From Isochrysis galbana (Eukaryota; Haptophyta; Isochrysidales; Isochrysidaceae), in contig CM030932.1 in the NCBI GenBank assembly GCA_018136815.1, positions 6,238,407 through 6,302,406 on the forward strand: a DNA stretch of 64,000 bases. The letters run 5' to 3'. Made by a program: the position numbers and the translations under genes. Shown here piece after piece: positions 20,366 through 31,932 of the stretch. The first letter of the stretch is position 1. Each line of letters opens with the position of its first letter. The notes under the pieces are model-generated. The model was not told the origin of the DNA, did no database searches, and worked only from the letters and a program-made list of their open reading frames with translations.

Positions 20366-20932
20366 GGTATCTCTCTGGTCGACCACGTTGTGCTTCCCTG
20401 CTTAAGCTCGCGTCGCACGACCTTGCCAGCATCGCCTTTCATCGCCTCTCCTCGAAGCAGATAGGAGAGCTGCCTTCCTCATCAAGTTTCAGTATTGGCT
20501 GGCCCTAATTTGTTCATGTGTAGGGTTACTCGGATGATTCCATTTCGGTTCGTGGACGCCAATCTCTTTCGCCCTTCCATACGTGCCTGGTACCTGATGC
20601 ACCTGCGAAAGCGTGTGATACTGTTTGATGAGCTTAGCTTTTACAATCCGAGGACGGCAAGGATCTGCGCTACTTTGTCGTTCGCACATCGTAGGCGTCG
20701 GTCCTGCTTTCTCAAGTGATCGACTGGCAATCTGCGCGGGGTATGGGAAGCAGAACGTGGTCGACGATGCCCCGACATCATCTGCAAAAGGTGTGATCCT
20801 CCAAAGGTGTGATCCTCCTGCTCGTGCTGCACTGTTCGAATGGGGATCTCTCGTGGTTTGACGGGCTTTGCGTCATACCTGTTGCAGTGCTCGTTTGCTT
20901 CCTGCGTTGTCGATTATGATTACATGACGTTG
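20366..20932. other. Downstream intergenic, nothing identified
   Basis: Contains a short direct repeat AAAGGTGTGATCCTCC at 20788-20816. No gene supported. Confidence 0.35.
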
Positions 20933-21045
20933 AAAAAAAATTTGATGATTCTGGGCTAACACCCTCTACGGTCTAGGTTTCTCTACCTCTCTACATACAA
21001 CGCAACTAAGTTTATACTTAGTTCGCCCATGGGGGGGCACGAGCC
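20933..21045. mobile_element. LINE 3' stub followed by hairpin family i stub
   Basis: A-run 20933-20940, then GATTCTGGGCTA (LINE end, minus). At 21003-21045 AACTAAGTTTATACTTAGTT and the G-run hairpin (family i 5' end, plus) break off after CACGAGCC. Confidence 0.6.
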
Positions 21046-21424
21046 AGGGCGTATGGGTTCACGTTGACACGCCCTCGAGGGCCCATTACAGTAGCTTGGG
21101 CAAGGTGTTAACCCATCTGGCCTCTTACAAGTGTTGACGTAGGGCACAACAAGTGTTGACACGGTGTTGACGCACTTCCACTTGTCACTGTTGCGGTTGC
21201 TGGTTGCTGATTCTGCTTGCTATATTTAGCGGGCAGCGCGGCAGCGCGCGCGAGGGAATGCGCGGTCAAATGACAAATGACAAAATGCCTCTGTCGAGAC
21301 ACGCGCGGCCCCGCGCAGGTGGAACGCGCAGGCGACGCGCAGCGCGCAACGTGAGCGTCGGCCGGTCGGTCGCGCGCAGCGAGTGCGGCGAGCAGCCGGT
21401 CCACGCACGGCTCCGCAGAGAAAC
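21046..21424. other. Intergenic, GTGTTGAC direct repeats
   Basis: GTGTTGAC occurs at 21132, 21153 and 21164 in slightly varied copies (GTGTTGACGTAG, GTGTTGACACGG, GTGTTGACGC). The rest is GC-rich with many GCGC steps. No gene. Confidence 0.35.
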
Positions 21425-21695
21425 CAGTCGACATGCGCACGCACGGCGTCCCCGATGCACATAATCGGCACGCACGGCGTGCACCTGGTGTAATTGTGAT
21501 ATTGCACCCAGGGACTGAATGCCACAAAATTAGCCCTGTCCCTGAAAGCGCGCACCGTAGGTGTTAAACTTAAACATCGAGAATGGGCCATCCTGCATCT
21601 GCATCCTGTGTGAATGTTGTTGTATAAATAACTATATGGACATTTGATGGCTCCATTCGATTGATGTCCCATGATTGACGGAACGACACCTCGAC
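21425..21695 (+). repeat. Repeat G: GCACGGCGTGCAC hairpin element, copy 1
   Basis: ACATGCGCACGCACGGCGT near 21431 and CACGCACGGCGTGCACC near 21470 match 35263-35340. The end (TGGACATTTGATGGCTCCAT, then ATTGACGGAACGACACCT) matches 35425-35475. Both copies are in plus orientation. Confidence 0.65.
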
Positions 21696-21908
21696 AGCTC
21701 GACAGCTGAGGCGGGCGGCATCGGCAGGAGGCGGGGGGCGGGGGGGGACTGGGGACTGGGGGGGCGACGACGGCAAGACGGCTCTCTGGCCCGAAAATAA
21801 AAAACCCACCGCTACTTCTCGCTCTCAGCCTCTCGCTTATCTCTTACACCCACCTCCCACCTCCTCCTCCACGCGATGCGACATCGCGAAAACCCGAAGA
21901 TCCGAAGC

Positions 21909-21948
21909 GCCAAAATTGGCACTTCGAGCCGGCAGTAAGGAGTTAAAG
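21909..21948 (+). promoter_or_regulatory. Shared upstream block with GGCAGTAAGGAGTTAAA
   Basis: CCAAAATTGGCACTTCG and then CCGGCAGTAAGGAGTTAAA end 113 bases before the J-domain gene start. The block matches 6301-6340 upstream of HSCB and, in its second half, 31933-31950 upstream of the kinase. Confidence 0.4.
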
Positions 21949-22060
21949 GATTGACGACGGAAAGAGCGGGAAAAGTGAAGGCAGATCGTTGAGAGGCCGC
22001 GCACACAGGGTCGAGCTCAACAAGGTGGATTTGGGCCCGACGCTGGACCCTCGAGCAACG

Positions 22061-22801
22061 ATGCGGACACGTGCAGCGCAGATGCTCCTCCTGTGCATGG
22101 TGAGTTGGATCAGCGAGGGTGTGGCCTATGCGTATCCAACCGTCTCGAGTGTCGCCGCCGCAGCACAGATTCTCGGCCTCCGCTTACCCTCCTCACGTGC
22201 GGTGGTGCGTGCAGCGTACCGACGAAAGGCCGCAACGTGTCATCCAGACACACAGCGCTCTCTGCATGATGCGGAAGAGTTCATACGTGTCACCGCAGCC
22301 TACGAGCTTTTGCTGCATCCTGCCACGCTCGCTTCATGGTCCCAATGGGAGAGACGAAGGAGCACAGAAGCCGCAACGCAGGTGCACCAGAGGTCAAGCG
22401 GCTCTGCGACACCTGCAAGCTCACATGCCAAGCGCCAAGATGGGGCCTCGGCAAGCGCATACGACGGGAACTGCGTCAACGAGCATGACACACGGGTTCT
22501 TGCTTGGCAAGAGTACTGGCAGGCAGCTCTTCTAGCTAGCCATGCTGAATCACAGCTGCGAGGGTTGCGCGAGCAACTTGATGCTGCTCAGAGTTGGTGG
22601 GCAGCCATCGAGTTGCAGCAACCAGCGACAGGCTTTGCAGTTGCTTCACCATCCACATGGGAGCAGTGGCGCATCCGGTCAGCTTCTGCGCGTGCCAAGC
22701 TCGATGCGCTGAGAGAGGAGGAGCGCTTGCTCGTTTGCCGTGTGCAATCACTGCGAAATCATGCAATGGAGTTGGAGAGGACAGCTCGAGCGGTTCGCTG
22801 A
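22061..22801 (+). CDS. J-domain protein with N-terminal signal peptide
   Basis: A single exon of 246 codons from Met at 22061, chosen because it begins a clear signal peptide (MRTRAAQMLLLCMVSWISEG, cleavage probably after AYA near residue 24); the frame is open to 21989. Residues of about 35-92 are a J-domain: an AYRRKAATCHPD helix II/loop with HPD at 61-63, then EEFIRVTAAYELL. Such proteins recruit Hsp70 (BiP in the ER, or a plastid or periplastid Hsp70 if the signal is the first half of a bipartite target sequence). The C-terminal half is a Gln/Ala/Arg-rich coiled coil (ESQLRGLREQLDAAQ, EEERLLVCRVQSLR). It has no Gly/Phe or zinc domain, so it is a type III J-protein. Confidence 0.8.
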   Translation: MRTRAAQMLLLCMVSWISEGVAYAYPTVSSVAAAAQILGLRLPSSRAVVRAAYRRKAATCHPDTQRSLHDAEEFIRVTAAYELLLHPATLASWSQWERRRSTEAATQVHQRSSGSATPASSHAKRQDGASASAYDGNCVNEHDTRVLAWQEYWQAALLASHAESQLRGLREQLDAAQSWWAAIELQQPATGFAVASPSTWEQWRIRSASARAKLDALREEERLLVCRVQSLRNHAMELERTARAVR

Positions 22802-23172
22802 ATTCTTTTTTGCCTCTCAGTGATGCTCAAACAGCCCACCTAAGTGGCCTTGTATGGTAATGTGCTCACTATCACAGGATGTCTTGTTTGTTTCGTCGTT
22901 TGGTCCTATACCATTAATATCTAGTGTGCATTGTCTCTTGTGTTGTAGTGTTGCAGTACCTCCTAGGTATCTTTTAATCATCTTGTCATGGCGTCGCGCC
23001 ACGCCGCTCTCTCATCTCGCCGCCGCCGAGGCCTGAGCTGCGGTCTTCCGGCGATGTGGAGGTATGGTGTTGGAAGTGTGGATGGAGATTTGTGGATCTT
23101 TACTAGCCAAAGTATGAAAATGAGGGGTGGGGAGGGACAAGCAGGGCTGAGGGCAGACATCAGGCACGGGCC
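22802..23172. other. Intergenic, nothing identified
   Basis: No coding feature. GTGTGCATTGTCTCTTGTGT near 22922 resembles a stretch near 4390 (TAGTGTGCCTTGTGTGGCAG); both lie just downstream of genes. Confidence 0.35.
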
Positions 23173-23485
23173 GTGGGTATAGACTGGGGGTGGGGAAGGC
23201 CCAGGCGGGACGCTGGATGGCTCGGCACACTGGGGGGCGCAACACGCAGGAGGATCACTGAGCATAGGGTCACAGACGTCGGACGGAGCGGGGGCGACGG
23301 AAGGGGGGGGAAATGGCAACGATGACGATGAGGGAAACGCGGGAACATACGACATACAAGGAAATAAACGGGGCGGGGCGGGTAAGAAACAAGGAGAGGT
23401 GGCCCAGGGGGAGCACAGAGAAACGTGAGAGATCCCCCCCGCGGTGTGCGGAGCGGCGGCCCTCGGAGGATACCGAAAGGGAGCA
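23173..23485 (+). repeat. Interspersed repeat C, copy 2
   Basis: Matches 1345-1640 in order: CCGTGGGTA, GTCACAGACGTCGGAC, GAAATAAACGGGGCGGG, CACAGAGAAACG, GAGGATACCGAAAGG. Non-coding. Confidence 0.65.
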
Positions 23486-23594
23486 AGGGAGCTATTTGAG
23501 TTTGAGACCTTCAGTGATCAGTGATGCCTTACTTAGCTTAGTTCAGAGATCCAAGTGGCGAGAGTCCGTATTGCTGCTTTAGTGTTTCTAAAGC

Positions 23595-24440
23595 AACTAA
23601 GTTTACACTTGGTTGACCCATGGGAGGATGAGAGGGCACGAGTCCCCCCCTCTCTGCACTCCTCCCCTGCCATGGGGGAGGAACCACCCATCCTCCTGGC
23701 ATGCCTGATGGCTTGCCAGAAGGAGACTGCCCTACTGACCCACTCTCTCACTCACAGGCTCGCCCCATTCGCCCGTCCTGGCCAGTCGTGGCCAGCCCAT
23801 TGCTCCAACCCCCCTCCTCCAAAACTACTTTTATAAGTAGGAGGCCAATGGGGGCCTCGCGCCCCCCTCTCGCCATCGCAGACACCCCCTCGGTGGGCCT
23901 GCACAACCAACCTCAGCCCCTGCCTGCCTGCTGGCTGCTGGCAGGGGCTGAGCTGACACCACTCTGGCCCAGACCTTCGCCGAGCGCGCGCCGCGCGCCG
24001 CACGCACTCGCCTGCACTGGCCCTCGCTCGTACTGACCCCCTCCTCACCACTGAGCCACAGACCACCGAGGCCGCCAGGAGGGCACCCAGGGCCAGCGAG
24101 GCGAGCGAGGGAGAGGCAGGAGAGGCCAGGGGCACTGCCCCAGCCTCCACTGCCCCCTGAGCTGCCCTGGCTGGCCCTCTGGGGGGCCCCGAGGGGACCC
24201 CCAGAAGGGGGCCATGGCGCGCGCCATGCAGCACACGCCCGTAGGAGAACGAAGAGAACGACGGGAAAAGATCGACAAAAAACCCACACGATCTTGCCCG
24301 AGAATAGATAGGTAAGATAACCGCCCATTTACGGTATATCAACGGGAAGACACCCCGCGCGGCAGTCAAACACCGCGAAAGTGCGGCAGCGGACGAAGAA
24401 AGGCCGAAGGGCGGGGGCCGAGACCCCCCGGGGACATAAG
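23595..24440 (+). mobile_element. Family i fragment joined to hairpin-chain family iii
   Basis: 23595-23822 is a family i 5' part (AACTAAGTTTACACTTGGTT onward). At 23824 it gives way to AACTACTTTTATAAGTAGG and a GGGGGCC/GGCCCCC-like hairpin, the start of family iii, whose AGCCCCTGCC/GGCAGGGGCT stem lies near 23914-23950. Family iii keeps a GGTAAGATAACCGCCC block near 24312, in the same place relative to the end as GGTAAGTCCCGC in family i. It appears inserted into, or recombined with, family i. Confidence 0.65.
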
Positions 24441-24558
24441 TTAGTTCAGGAGGCGTTTTACGTTTGTCTGCCACAGGAACACCCAACAACAGGTCTGCCC
24501 CAGCCCGCCCCTTGCGCTTGGCCCGTCGTAGTGCACGCGCCCCCCCCCCCCCCCCCGA

Positions 24559-24600
24559 TACCAAAGACAAAGGAATGAAGGGGGTAGTGTAAAGGGAGTG
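24559..24600 (+). mobile_element. Short LINE 3' region fragment
   Basis: GATACCAAAGACAAAGGAAT and GAAGGGGG match the reverse complement of the LINE 3' region at 7620-7655. It follows a C-run at 24540-24556. Confidence 0.5.
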
Positions 24601-24635
24601 AGCGTTCTGGGGTATAGGCGATGGCGTGAGTCAAC

Positions 24636-24826
24636 CTACTTTTATAAGTGGGGGTCAATGGGGGCCTCGCGGCCCCCCCTCTCCATCACGGACACCCCCC
24701 GGGGTTGGCCCGTACAATCAACCTCAGCCCCTGCCTTCTGGCAGGGGCTGGGCATTCAACGGCTAAAAAGTTCCGTCCTACATTATAGGACCGCGTCCTA
24801 CGATTTCGGTGTATTTGTAGGACCCT
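24636..24826 (+). repeat. Family iii 5' fragment with repeat K
   Basis: CCTACTTTTATAAGTGG, a GGGGGCC-TCGC-GGCCCCC hairpin, and the perfect stem AGCCCCTGCC-TTCT-GGCAGGGGCT near 24726-24749. Then repeat K (24757-24826: TTCCGTCCTA, TAGGACC, CGTCCTA, TAGGACC), shared with 16852-16922. Confidence 0.65.
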
Positions 24827-24866
24827 GAGCTTGAAAGCCACACAACTTTCGAGAGTGAAGGATTGC

Positions 24867-25260
24867 AACTAAGTTTATACTTGGTTCACCCATGGCGGGG
24901 CACGAGCCCCCCCCTCTCTCCACTCCTCCCCTGCCATGGGGGAGGAACCACCCACTCTCCTGGCACGCCTGATGGCCTGCCAGGAGCACACTGACATGCT
25001 GACCCATCCCTCTCCGCACAGGCATGCCTGAATCGCACGCCCTGGCCTGTCGTGGCCAGCCAATCCCTCTGACCAACCCCTCCTCCCCCTGGGCCCCCCT
25101 GATCAGGACCCCCCAGCCAGCTCCAGTCGACTGGCAGGGGCTCGAGAGCCAGCGAGAGAGAGGGAGGAGGGGCCAGGGCCATGCCCCAGCCTCACCTGCC
25201 CCCTGAGCTGCGCTCCCAGGCCCCTGCCGGCCTCCTGGGGACCTGAAGACAGTGGGGCCA
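24867..25260 (+). mobile_element. Hairpin-chain element, family i start with family ii-like body
   Basis: It starts AACTAAGTTTATACTTGG and has the CTCCTGGCA/TGCCAGGAG hairpin at 24958-24987. It then follows the family ii body (CCTGATCAGG near 25102, CCAGTCGACTGG near 25125). It is a chimera or an intermediate subfamily. The 3' boundary is unclear and no flanking direct repeat was found. Confidence 0.6.
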
Positions 25261-26185
25261 AACTTAGCGTCAGGTGTCAGGTTGAGCTGCGTCCTCGGGA
25301 AGATACCTCTGAGAGCAAGCCGTGGCGCGCCGCATGGCGACGCGCCGCAGGGACCGGGGCGGAAGAGAATGGAACGAGGGAGAGGGGGGAATTTGCACCC
25401 CCCCCCGATGGAGTGTGGTGAGAAACGAGACCCGTTTGCATTAGCAAACGGGCGGAGGGGGGCGGCTGGCGACAGGAGGGAGATGGGAAGGGAGCGGCTC
25501 AAGACGTCTTGGGATACACCTGTGGCAGGTATCCTCGGGGCGCAGTTGCTTATTTCTCGAGAACCGCTCGCGGCGTGAGCTGGTAAGGGCCGTTCTTCTT
25601 CTTTGACGAGAGGTTCTTCCCCCCCCCCCCTCCGGTGCTTTTTCCCGGAGAGTTGCCCGACGTAGGTCGGTCCGCCTCAATGGGTTTTCCCTCATTTTAA
25701 CTTGTGGGGAGTTAGAATGGGAGCCGGGGGCCTGCGAGGGGGGAGATTTGGAGGGGTGCATAGGTGTATGTATCTGTGTCAACAGCACGCGCCAAGGTGT
25801 ACGGGCAGGTGCGCTGAGGGCTGTCGTGTTAGTACCGGGCTAGTGAGAGTAGTGGTACTAATGCTCAGATAGATTATATGGGGGCATTTGTCAAAAAAAT
25901 AACCAAATTTGAGGTTGCAGCCTCTTCCTCCAGCTCCTGTCTCCTGTGCCGTGAAGGGGCGCGTCGGCATCGCACCCCTGCGTACTGCCGCAGACCGCTT
26001 TACCGCCGTTGAGAAGACCGCTATTGAGAGGAAAATGCGATTTTCTCCTTTTGCAGGACGGCCGCAATAGAGGCTCAACAGCGCCCCGACACTGTTGGGG
26101 CAGGGGGCTGTCGGGGGGGGCCCTATTGTGGCCTGTAAAAAAACCTCTTTTAACAAGTTAATAACTAACAACGGCCGGCCGCGCG
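25261..26185. other. Intergenic with repeat F
   Basis: Bases 25789-25877 (CGCCAAGGTGTACGGGCAGG ... ACTAATGCTCAG) are nearly identical to 35477-35565 (repeat F). CGTGGCGCGCCGCATGGCGA near 25321 can fold. No gene supported; the last 100 bases are the ankyrin gene's upstream region. Confidence 0.45.
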
Positions 26186-29100
26186 ATGCCGGCGCCCGCG
26201 CCACTGCACGCGCTCAAGCTCGCAGCCTCGAAGAATGCGGTGGCCAAGGCGCAGGCGGCACTCGCCAAGCTGGACGCGGGATCGGAGGAAGTTGCGGACA
26301 TCCTTGAGCTCGCTGTCCTCCGCGGCAGCGATGCTGTCGCTGCCGTTATTTTGGCAGCAGGTGCAAGGCCGCGTGCAGTCGCACCCCTTCTCACCGCGGC
26401 GCTCCGCACAGACGCAGCGCACCTCGTCCCCCTGCTGCTCTCGGCGCGGCCGGATGGTGCCGACGTCGACGCAATCGGTGCAACTGGCGACTGGACTCCT
26501 CTTTTCTGGGCGGCCAAGCGCGGCGATTGTGGCGCAATCGGTGCGCTGCTGTCTGCGGGGGCGTGTGTCAATGCAAGGGAGCGTATGGGCGGCACGCCCC
26601 TGATGGTAGCGGTGCAGCACTCCCATTTAGAAGCTGCGGAGGCTCTCCTTGCAGCTGGTGCCGATGTCGAGGTGTCTGATAGCGCGGGGTGGTCGGCGAT
26701 GCTTTGGGCGGCTCAAGCTGGAGATGCTGCCATGATTCAACGACTGCTTCAAGCTGGTGCTCAAAGAGCCTCACCGGGTGGATCCGCTCTGATGGTTGCG
26801 GTGGAGAACGGGCGCGTCGATGTGGTGTCGACGCTGCTTGCCGCGCCAAACGTCGAGGTAGCGGACCCTGCGTCGGGAGCCAATGCGGAAAACACCAACG
26901 ACGTCCCAGCTGCAGAGTTTGAAGCTGCTCGCAAAGCGTGCGAAGACGGTAAAGCAGTCAGGGGGCCGAGTGCCCCGTCGTCACTGCATCCCACACGCTT
27001 GGGTCCCGGAGTTGAAATTGATCTCGACGCCCGGGACGCACAAGGCTGGTCGGCTGTGGCTGTGGCAGCCGGCGCAGGTCACACGAAGCTCCTGTCGATG
27101 CTCTTGGCAGCTGGCGCATCTGCAAATGCACGTATTGCACACTCTGGCCGTACGCCGCTCATGGCGGCCGCCCAGGGCGGACACGCTGCGGCGATAGATA
27201 TCCTGATACGTCACACGGAAGAATACGCATGGGTTGGTGAGAGCGGGGCCAACGGAGAGGCTGCTCCCGTCCATGGTGGGAAAGGCGGAAGTACGATGCC
27301 CAGCGTGCTGGGAGGGGTACGCGCTCTCGTGGACGCTACCGATGCGCAAGGAGTGACGGCGCTGATGCTCGCCGCGAAGAATGGTCACGCCGCAGCGGTC
27401 GTATCGCTGCTGCAGGCAGACGCGGATGCATGTGCTACAGACATGGCGGGTCACGGCGCACTCGAACTCTCTGCGAAGAAGGGCTCTATTGAGGTGGCCA
27501 AGGTGCTTCTACATCACGCGGGCAGCTCCCCCAAAACAGGTGGGCCGAATGGAGCCATGGCTGACAGCGAGGCCGGCGGGCTGCTTAGTCACGCGGCTCG
27601 CGCGCTTCCGATTGCGGCGCGCGGCGGCTTTGCTGACCTGGTGCGATTGCTTGCCGACTTCGGCGCGCCGACACAGCCGCATTTGATGCGCGCAGCCGCG
27701 GGGGGAGCGACCGAGGTGAGTAGCCCTCCAACGGCCGAAGTAGGCAGGAGTTGAAGTGGCTACGGAAGTTGAGACCATAGGAGCCCCAGTGCTCGGCGCT
27801 TTCTTTTCCGTTGCAGAGCCGCGCGGCACGGCAGACAGGCTGGGGCAGGTCGTAGCCCAAGTTCAGCACGCTGTATGTGGCACTGTGCCGCGCTGATCTT
27901 CACCGCTTGCTATAGGTGCTTCTAACCCTCTTACGAGCGGGCGCCGCCGCAGACCATGACGCTGCCTCGGAGGCAATGCTGACGGCCGCATGTTGCGGTA
28001 AGTGCGCTGCGTGACGGGACAGCGAGGTGGTCAGAACTTTATCCACCTTGCTCTGATCTCACACATTTTAAGCATGTCATCTTCTAGGGGTGCCACCTGC
28101 ATTGCGGCCATCGTTATGCTTCTACTCACTCCACTAGCAACCGCACCTTTGATGTTCAGGCCATCGTGGTGCAGTTTCACTCCTGCTTGATGCCAATGCC
28201 TCGGTATTTGCGAGAGATCGGTCGCACGGTCGCACTGCCCTCGCTCTTGCTGCGGCTCGCGGTCATGCCGCCGTAATCAGAACTTTGCTCAATGCTGGAG
28301 CACCTGTGAACGCTAGAGATGCCGCGGGTGAGTCGGCATTGCAGGTGAGCGTCCTTCCAAGGAAGCACATCAGCACACAACCATTGCGCGATGTCTGAGT
28401 TAGATGCCATTCGTCGGGTTTGCATGCGCCGGTAGACACGGAGAAGAATCGGGGATGATACAAGGCGGGGCCAGACAGCTGGTTCAATCACAACGTAGCG
28501 CCACGGGCATACTCCATACTCCACGCACGGTGACCATCTCTGACTCCCATCCCGCCTCCTGCCGCCAACCCCTTCCCTTTTCGTGGACCAGCTTGCCGTT
28601 TCCGCCTCTCACGTCGCCGCCGTCGACGAGCTAATCCGCGGCGCTTCGCGCGCTGCAGGCGGTACCGCCGCAGGAGTCCTTCCACCCGCTGGCGGTTCGC
28701 TTCCATCAGCCGGCGGTGCTGCCAGCGCAACGTTTGGAGGCGGTAGCGCGGCCGATGCCTCGTGGGCTGAACTTCTTTCTCGAGCGACGGATTCGGACGT
28801 TCGTGCCCGTCTACTATCTGAAAGACGGCGGCGAATGGCCGAGGCTGAACTCTGCGCGGTGCAGGTGCGCGTACTTCGCCTCACGGGACCCCTCGACACT
28901 TTCGCATGTCTCATCTCCCGGTTTCTCCCTCCTCATACGATGTTTCGGAGGGAGCGGTGGGAGGGATTTAGGCGGTTGCGCTGTCGTTTCTCGGCTTAAC
29001 ACACGCAGACGAAAATGTCGCGATCGCTACAATACGTGTCCACGGCCTCTCTGACCTAAGCCTCATTTATGCTGCAGGAGGCGGTGGAACAGAAGCAGAC

Positions 29101-30706
29101 TCGTAGGCGGATGAGAAAAGAGCAAGCTGCAAAGGAGACGGCAGCCGAGGCCCGCGCAGCAAAAGCATCACAAATGAGAGAGGGCAAGGCTGGCATCGAA
29201 CCGAGCCAGACGGGCGAGGAGAACCTCCCACGCGCATCTTCGGAGGGAGTCGCTCATGAAACGTCAGCCCCCGAAGGGAAGGCCATTGGGGCGAGCAATG
29301 TGGCTGGAGGTGCAAGTACACCTATTGTTGGTGGAGTTAGCGCCATCGCCTCCGCAGCGGAAGCGGCAGAGGCGGCGGCAGGAGAAGCCGGTTGGGAAGT
29401 CGTCGGACGGAAGCACCGTCCGATGGCACAGGGCATGGAATCGACGGGCGATGGCCCAGCGGACGCCCGGCAGACAGGAGACCCATGGAAGAGTGCAGAT
29501 CCGACTTTTGCGGGCGACGAGGCAGGGCAAAATGAGAAGCAACGACAAGACGAGAGGGACGCAGATGCTGCCACGCGAGCCAAGGACCAGGAGACATTTG
29601 GAGACATTGCCTTGACCGAATCAGAGGACGAGAAGGGGGGTTTGCTAAGAGCCACAAGTGCGGGCGCTCCAGCCGGCTCTATTCGTCCGGTAGGTTGGCT
29701 GCCACCAGTCGACTTGGTCATGGCCGGTGGCCGCGTGCGGGCTGACGTTCTCGACATGGAGAGCGTAGCGCGCCAGTCGGCTTCATTCGCCACTGTGCTG
29801 GCAACCTCCAACGTAGGCGCCTCCAGCGCCTCGGCCATCGAAGGTGTTCCGGGCAGCCTATGCAGTGCTAGATCGGGTACAAGATATTCCGGTGACGCGA
29901 AGTCCGTGACGTTGACACCCATTTCCGAGTCGCTGTTGGACTCGGCTGGCGGACCTCAAGGCACATCACCAACGCGGAGTAGAGTGGTATCGTCGGGGCA
30001 GGTTCTTGCATGGGCAGCGGAGGCACCCTCCCTCGGTTGGACCTCTGATGACGTCGACTCGGTACGACAAATCGCGGCCCTACAACGGCAAGTGCAATTG
30101 CTACAATTACGACTTGCGGCTGAGCGTCAATGCGTCACGCGCGAGCAACACATTACTGCGCGCATGTGGCTAGAAAAGTCACAAGCAGAGGAGCGGCTTT
30201 CGGAGCAGGACTCGAGGGTAAATGAGCTGCAAGGGATCGTCGCACAGTGGGAGGTGAGCAAGCGGCCGGTCTGGTAAGCGCCGTAGTCGTGATCGCACGC
30301 CTCCCGAATGCCCACACATCTCTCCCGTATGTCTTCAGACGTGGCACACGTCGCAGCGCCGACAACAACGCCAGCGTCGCCAAGTCCTCCTACAAGGCAA
30401 GACGTCCGAGGGCGCCACTTCTTGGCGGGCAGGATCAGGCTCAACCCCAGCAGAGAGGCTGGTCGGGTCGATATGTGCGAACGCCGTTCCATGCCCTGTA
30501 TGGCCCAAATCTCGACTCACGAAACTGATCACCCACACCTTCTTTCCTCATGTTTAGGCTCGGATGTTCTGGGCCTTGCAAGTACGATCTCCCTTCCTGA
30601 CGAAGCTCGCACACGGCTGGCGGATGTTCTCGTTGAGGCCGCAGAAATCATACGGAACAAACCCGGGGAAACAGGAGCCTTCCCATCGCGGCCGCCTGGG
30701 CTTTAA
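26186..30706 (+). CDS. Seven-exon ankyrin-repeat protein with coiled-coil C-terminus
   Basis: The proposed exons are 26186-27715, 27916-27997, 28160-28344, 28592-28864, 29078-30253, 30339-30396 and 30558-30706 (about 1150 residues). All phases agree (0,1,0,0,0,1); the last intron uses a GC donor (AAG|GCAAG) and is the least certain. Exons 1-3 hold about 12 ankyrin repeats; clear ones include DWTPLFWAAKRGDCGAIGAL, GGTPLMVAVQHSHLEAAEAL and GRTALALAAARGHAAVIRTL, the last spanning exon 3 only. Exon 4 is Ala/Gly-rich. Exon 5 is long, acidic and low complexity, and ends in a coiled coil (IAALQRQVQLLQLRLAAERQ). Ankyrin repeats bind proteins, so this is probably a cytosolic scaffold; no enzyme domain is present. 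The start is the first Met before repeat 1. Confidence 0.8.
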
Positions 30707-31268
30707 TATCTCGAGGTGCTCAAGACCCGCAAGTAGTCGACAGCTTAATCCTTCTTACCCATAAGCATCGGCTTTCTCTTGTGAGTTGGGTCGCATTAAG
30801 ATCCTTGTCCTCAACCTGAGCATTGGTCCCGTGGTGTGAATGGCCACAGACTCGTGGACGGGTCGCTAGCTGGGATGTGGACATCTGCTGATATTTCATC
30901 TCCGCGACTGCGACAAAGGCCATAAACAATCGAAGGTATGGATGGTGTCATGGACGAACGAGGCGGCTTGGAGATTGCATGGGCATTCCACTGTTGACCC
31001 CACCAACTACCAAACCTTTGAAGGCTCGCACGGGCATCGTCTTGCCTCTCTTTCTTCTCATGCAAGTGCAAGCGAAATAGGGAGAGCCAGCGGATTAGCG
31101 GGGTGGCTACGGGCTAGCAATAATATACGTGAAAGTATGCCACTCGCCTATCCAGCCACCATATTGTTGTGGGGAGATCCCTTGATAAAATGGAGGGCTC
31201 TTCGTGTCGTGGTCATACAGCTTCCCACGTCCCGCTTCTTCCTTTCGGAGTTCCTCCTTGTTCCCGAT
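30707..31268. other. Intergenic, nothing identified
   Basis: No repeats or coding signals that I recognise; it includes the 3' untranslated region of the ankyrin gene. Confidence 0.35.
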
Positions 31269-31906
31269 CAAAAAAAAAATCTAAAGATTCAGGGCTAAAC
31301 ACCTAGCTAGATGCCCGGTATATCCAGCATACCTCCCCATTGTCTTCGCCCTTATCTCCCTTCGCTCCACTTTCTTCTTCCTTCCCTTCACCCCTTCTTT
31401 CTCCTTTTTCTTTGGTTTCCGGAGTCCGGCAGTCCGGCCCAGGTGCGCCACCTTGGGCCCGGTTCAGAGAGTGGGGTCTGGGGGTCTGAGAGTGGACGGT
31501 AGGCCTTATGGTTGTGCGTCTTTTCGTCGCTTTGGCTTTGGGTATAAGTGTCGTGTGTAATCGTGTTGTTGGCGCGTGTGTTGCTAATTTAATGTAGGTG
31601 TTTCCATGTCCATGTCCCGCGCGATCCCGTGGGTGCACGAGTGTGTGGATGAGTTTGTGAGTCGAATCTGTCGTGTTCGCGACGAGGGGGGGCCTGCTAG
31701 CTGCTAGGAGCCTCTACACCAATCTCTCACCCAATTGCCGCGTTTCATTCAAACCGAGGACGATCGACGATCACTACTTCGATGAAGACGGAGCGGCATT
31801 TTGGACTGACGGCACCCCCATCGATCGCGGGGTAGGGGCTCCGTTGCCGATGGAGACTACGGACCACAGCACTAAGGTTATACTCGCACAACAAGAACAA
31901 CTCTGA
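31269..31906 (-). mobile_element. 5'-truncated LINE 3' end
   Basis: A-run at 31270-31279 (T-tail on minus), the LINE terminus GATTCAGGGCTA, then the pyrimidine/purine block and a distal section (GGGGCTCCGTTGCCGATGG at 31829, CACAACAAGAACAACTC at 31886) shared with 4785-4863. It ends just upstream of the kinase's promoter motifs. Confidence 0.65.
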
Positions 31907-31932
31907 CGATTCGGCTGCTGCGGTCCCGGGTG

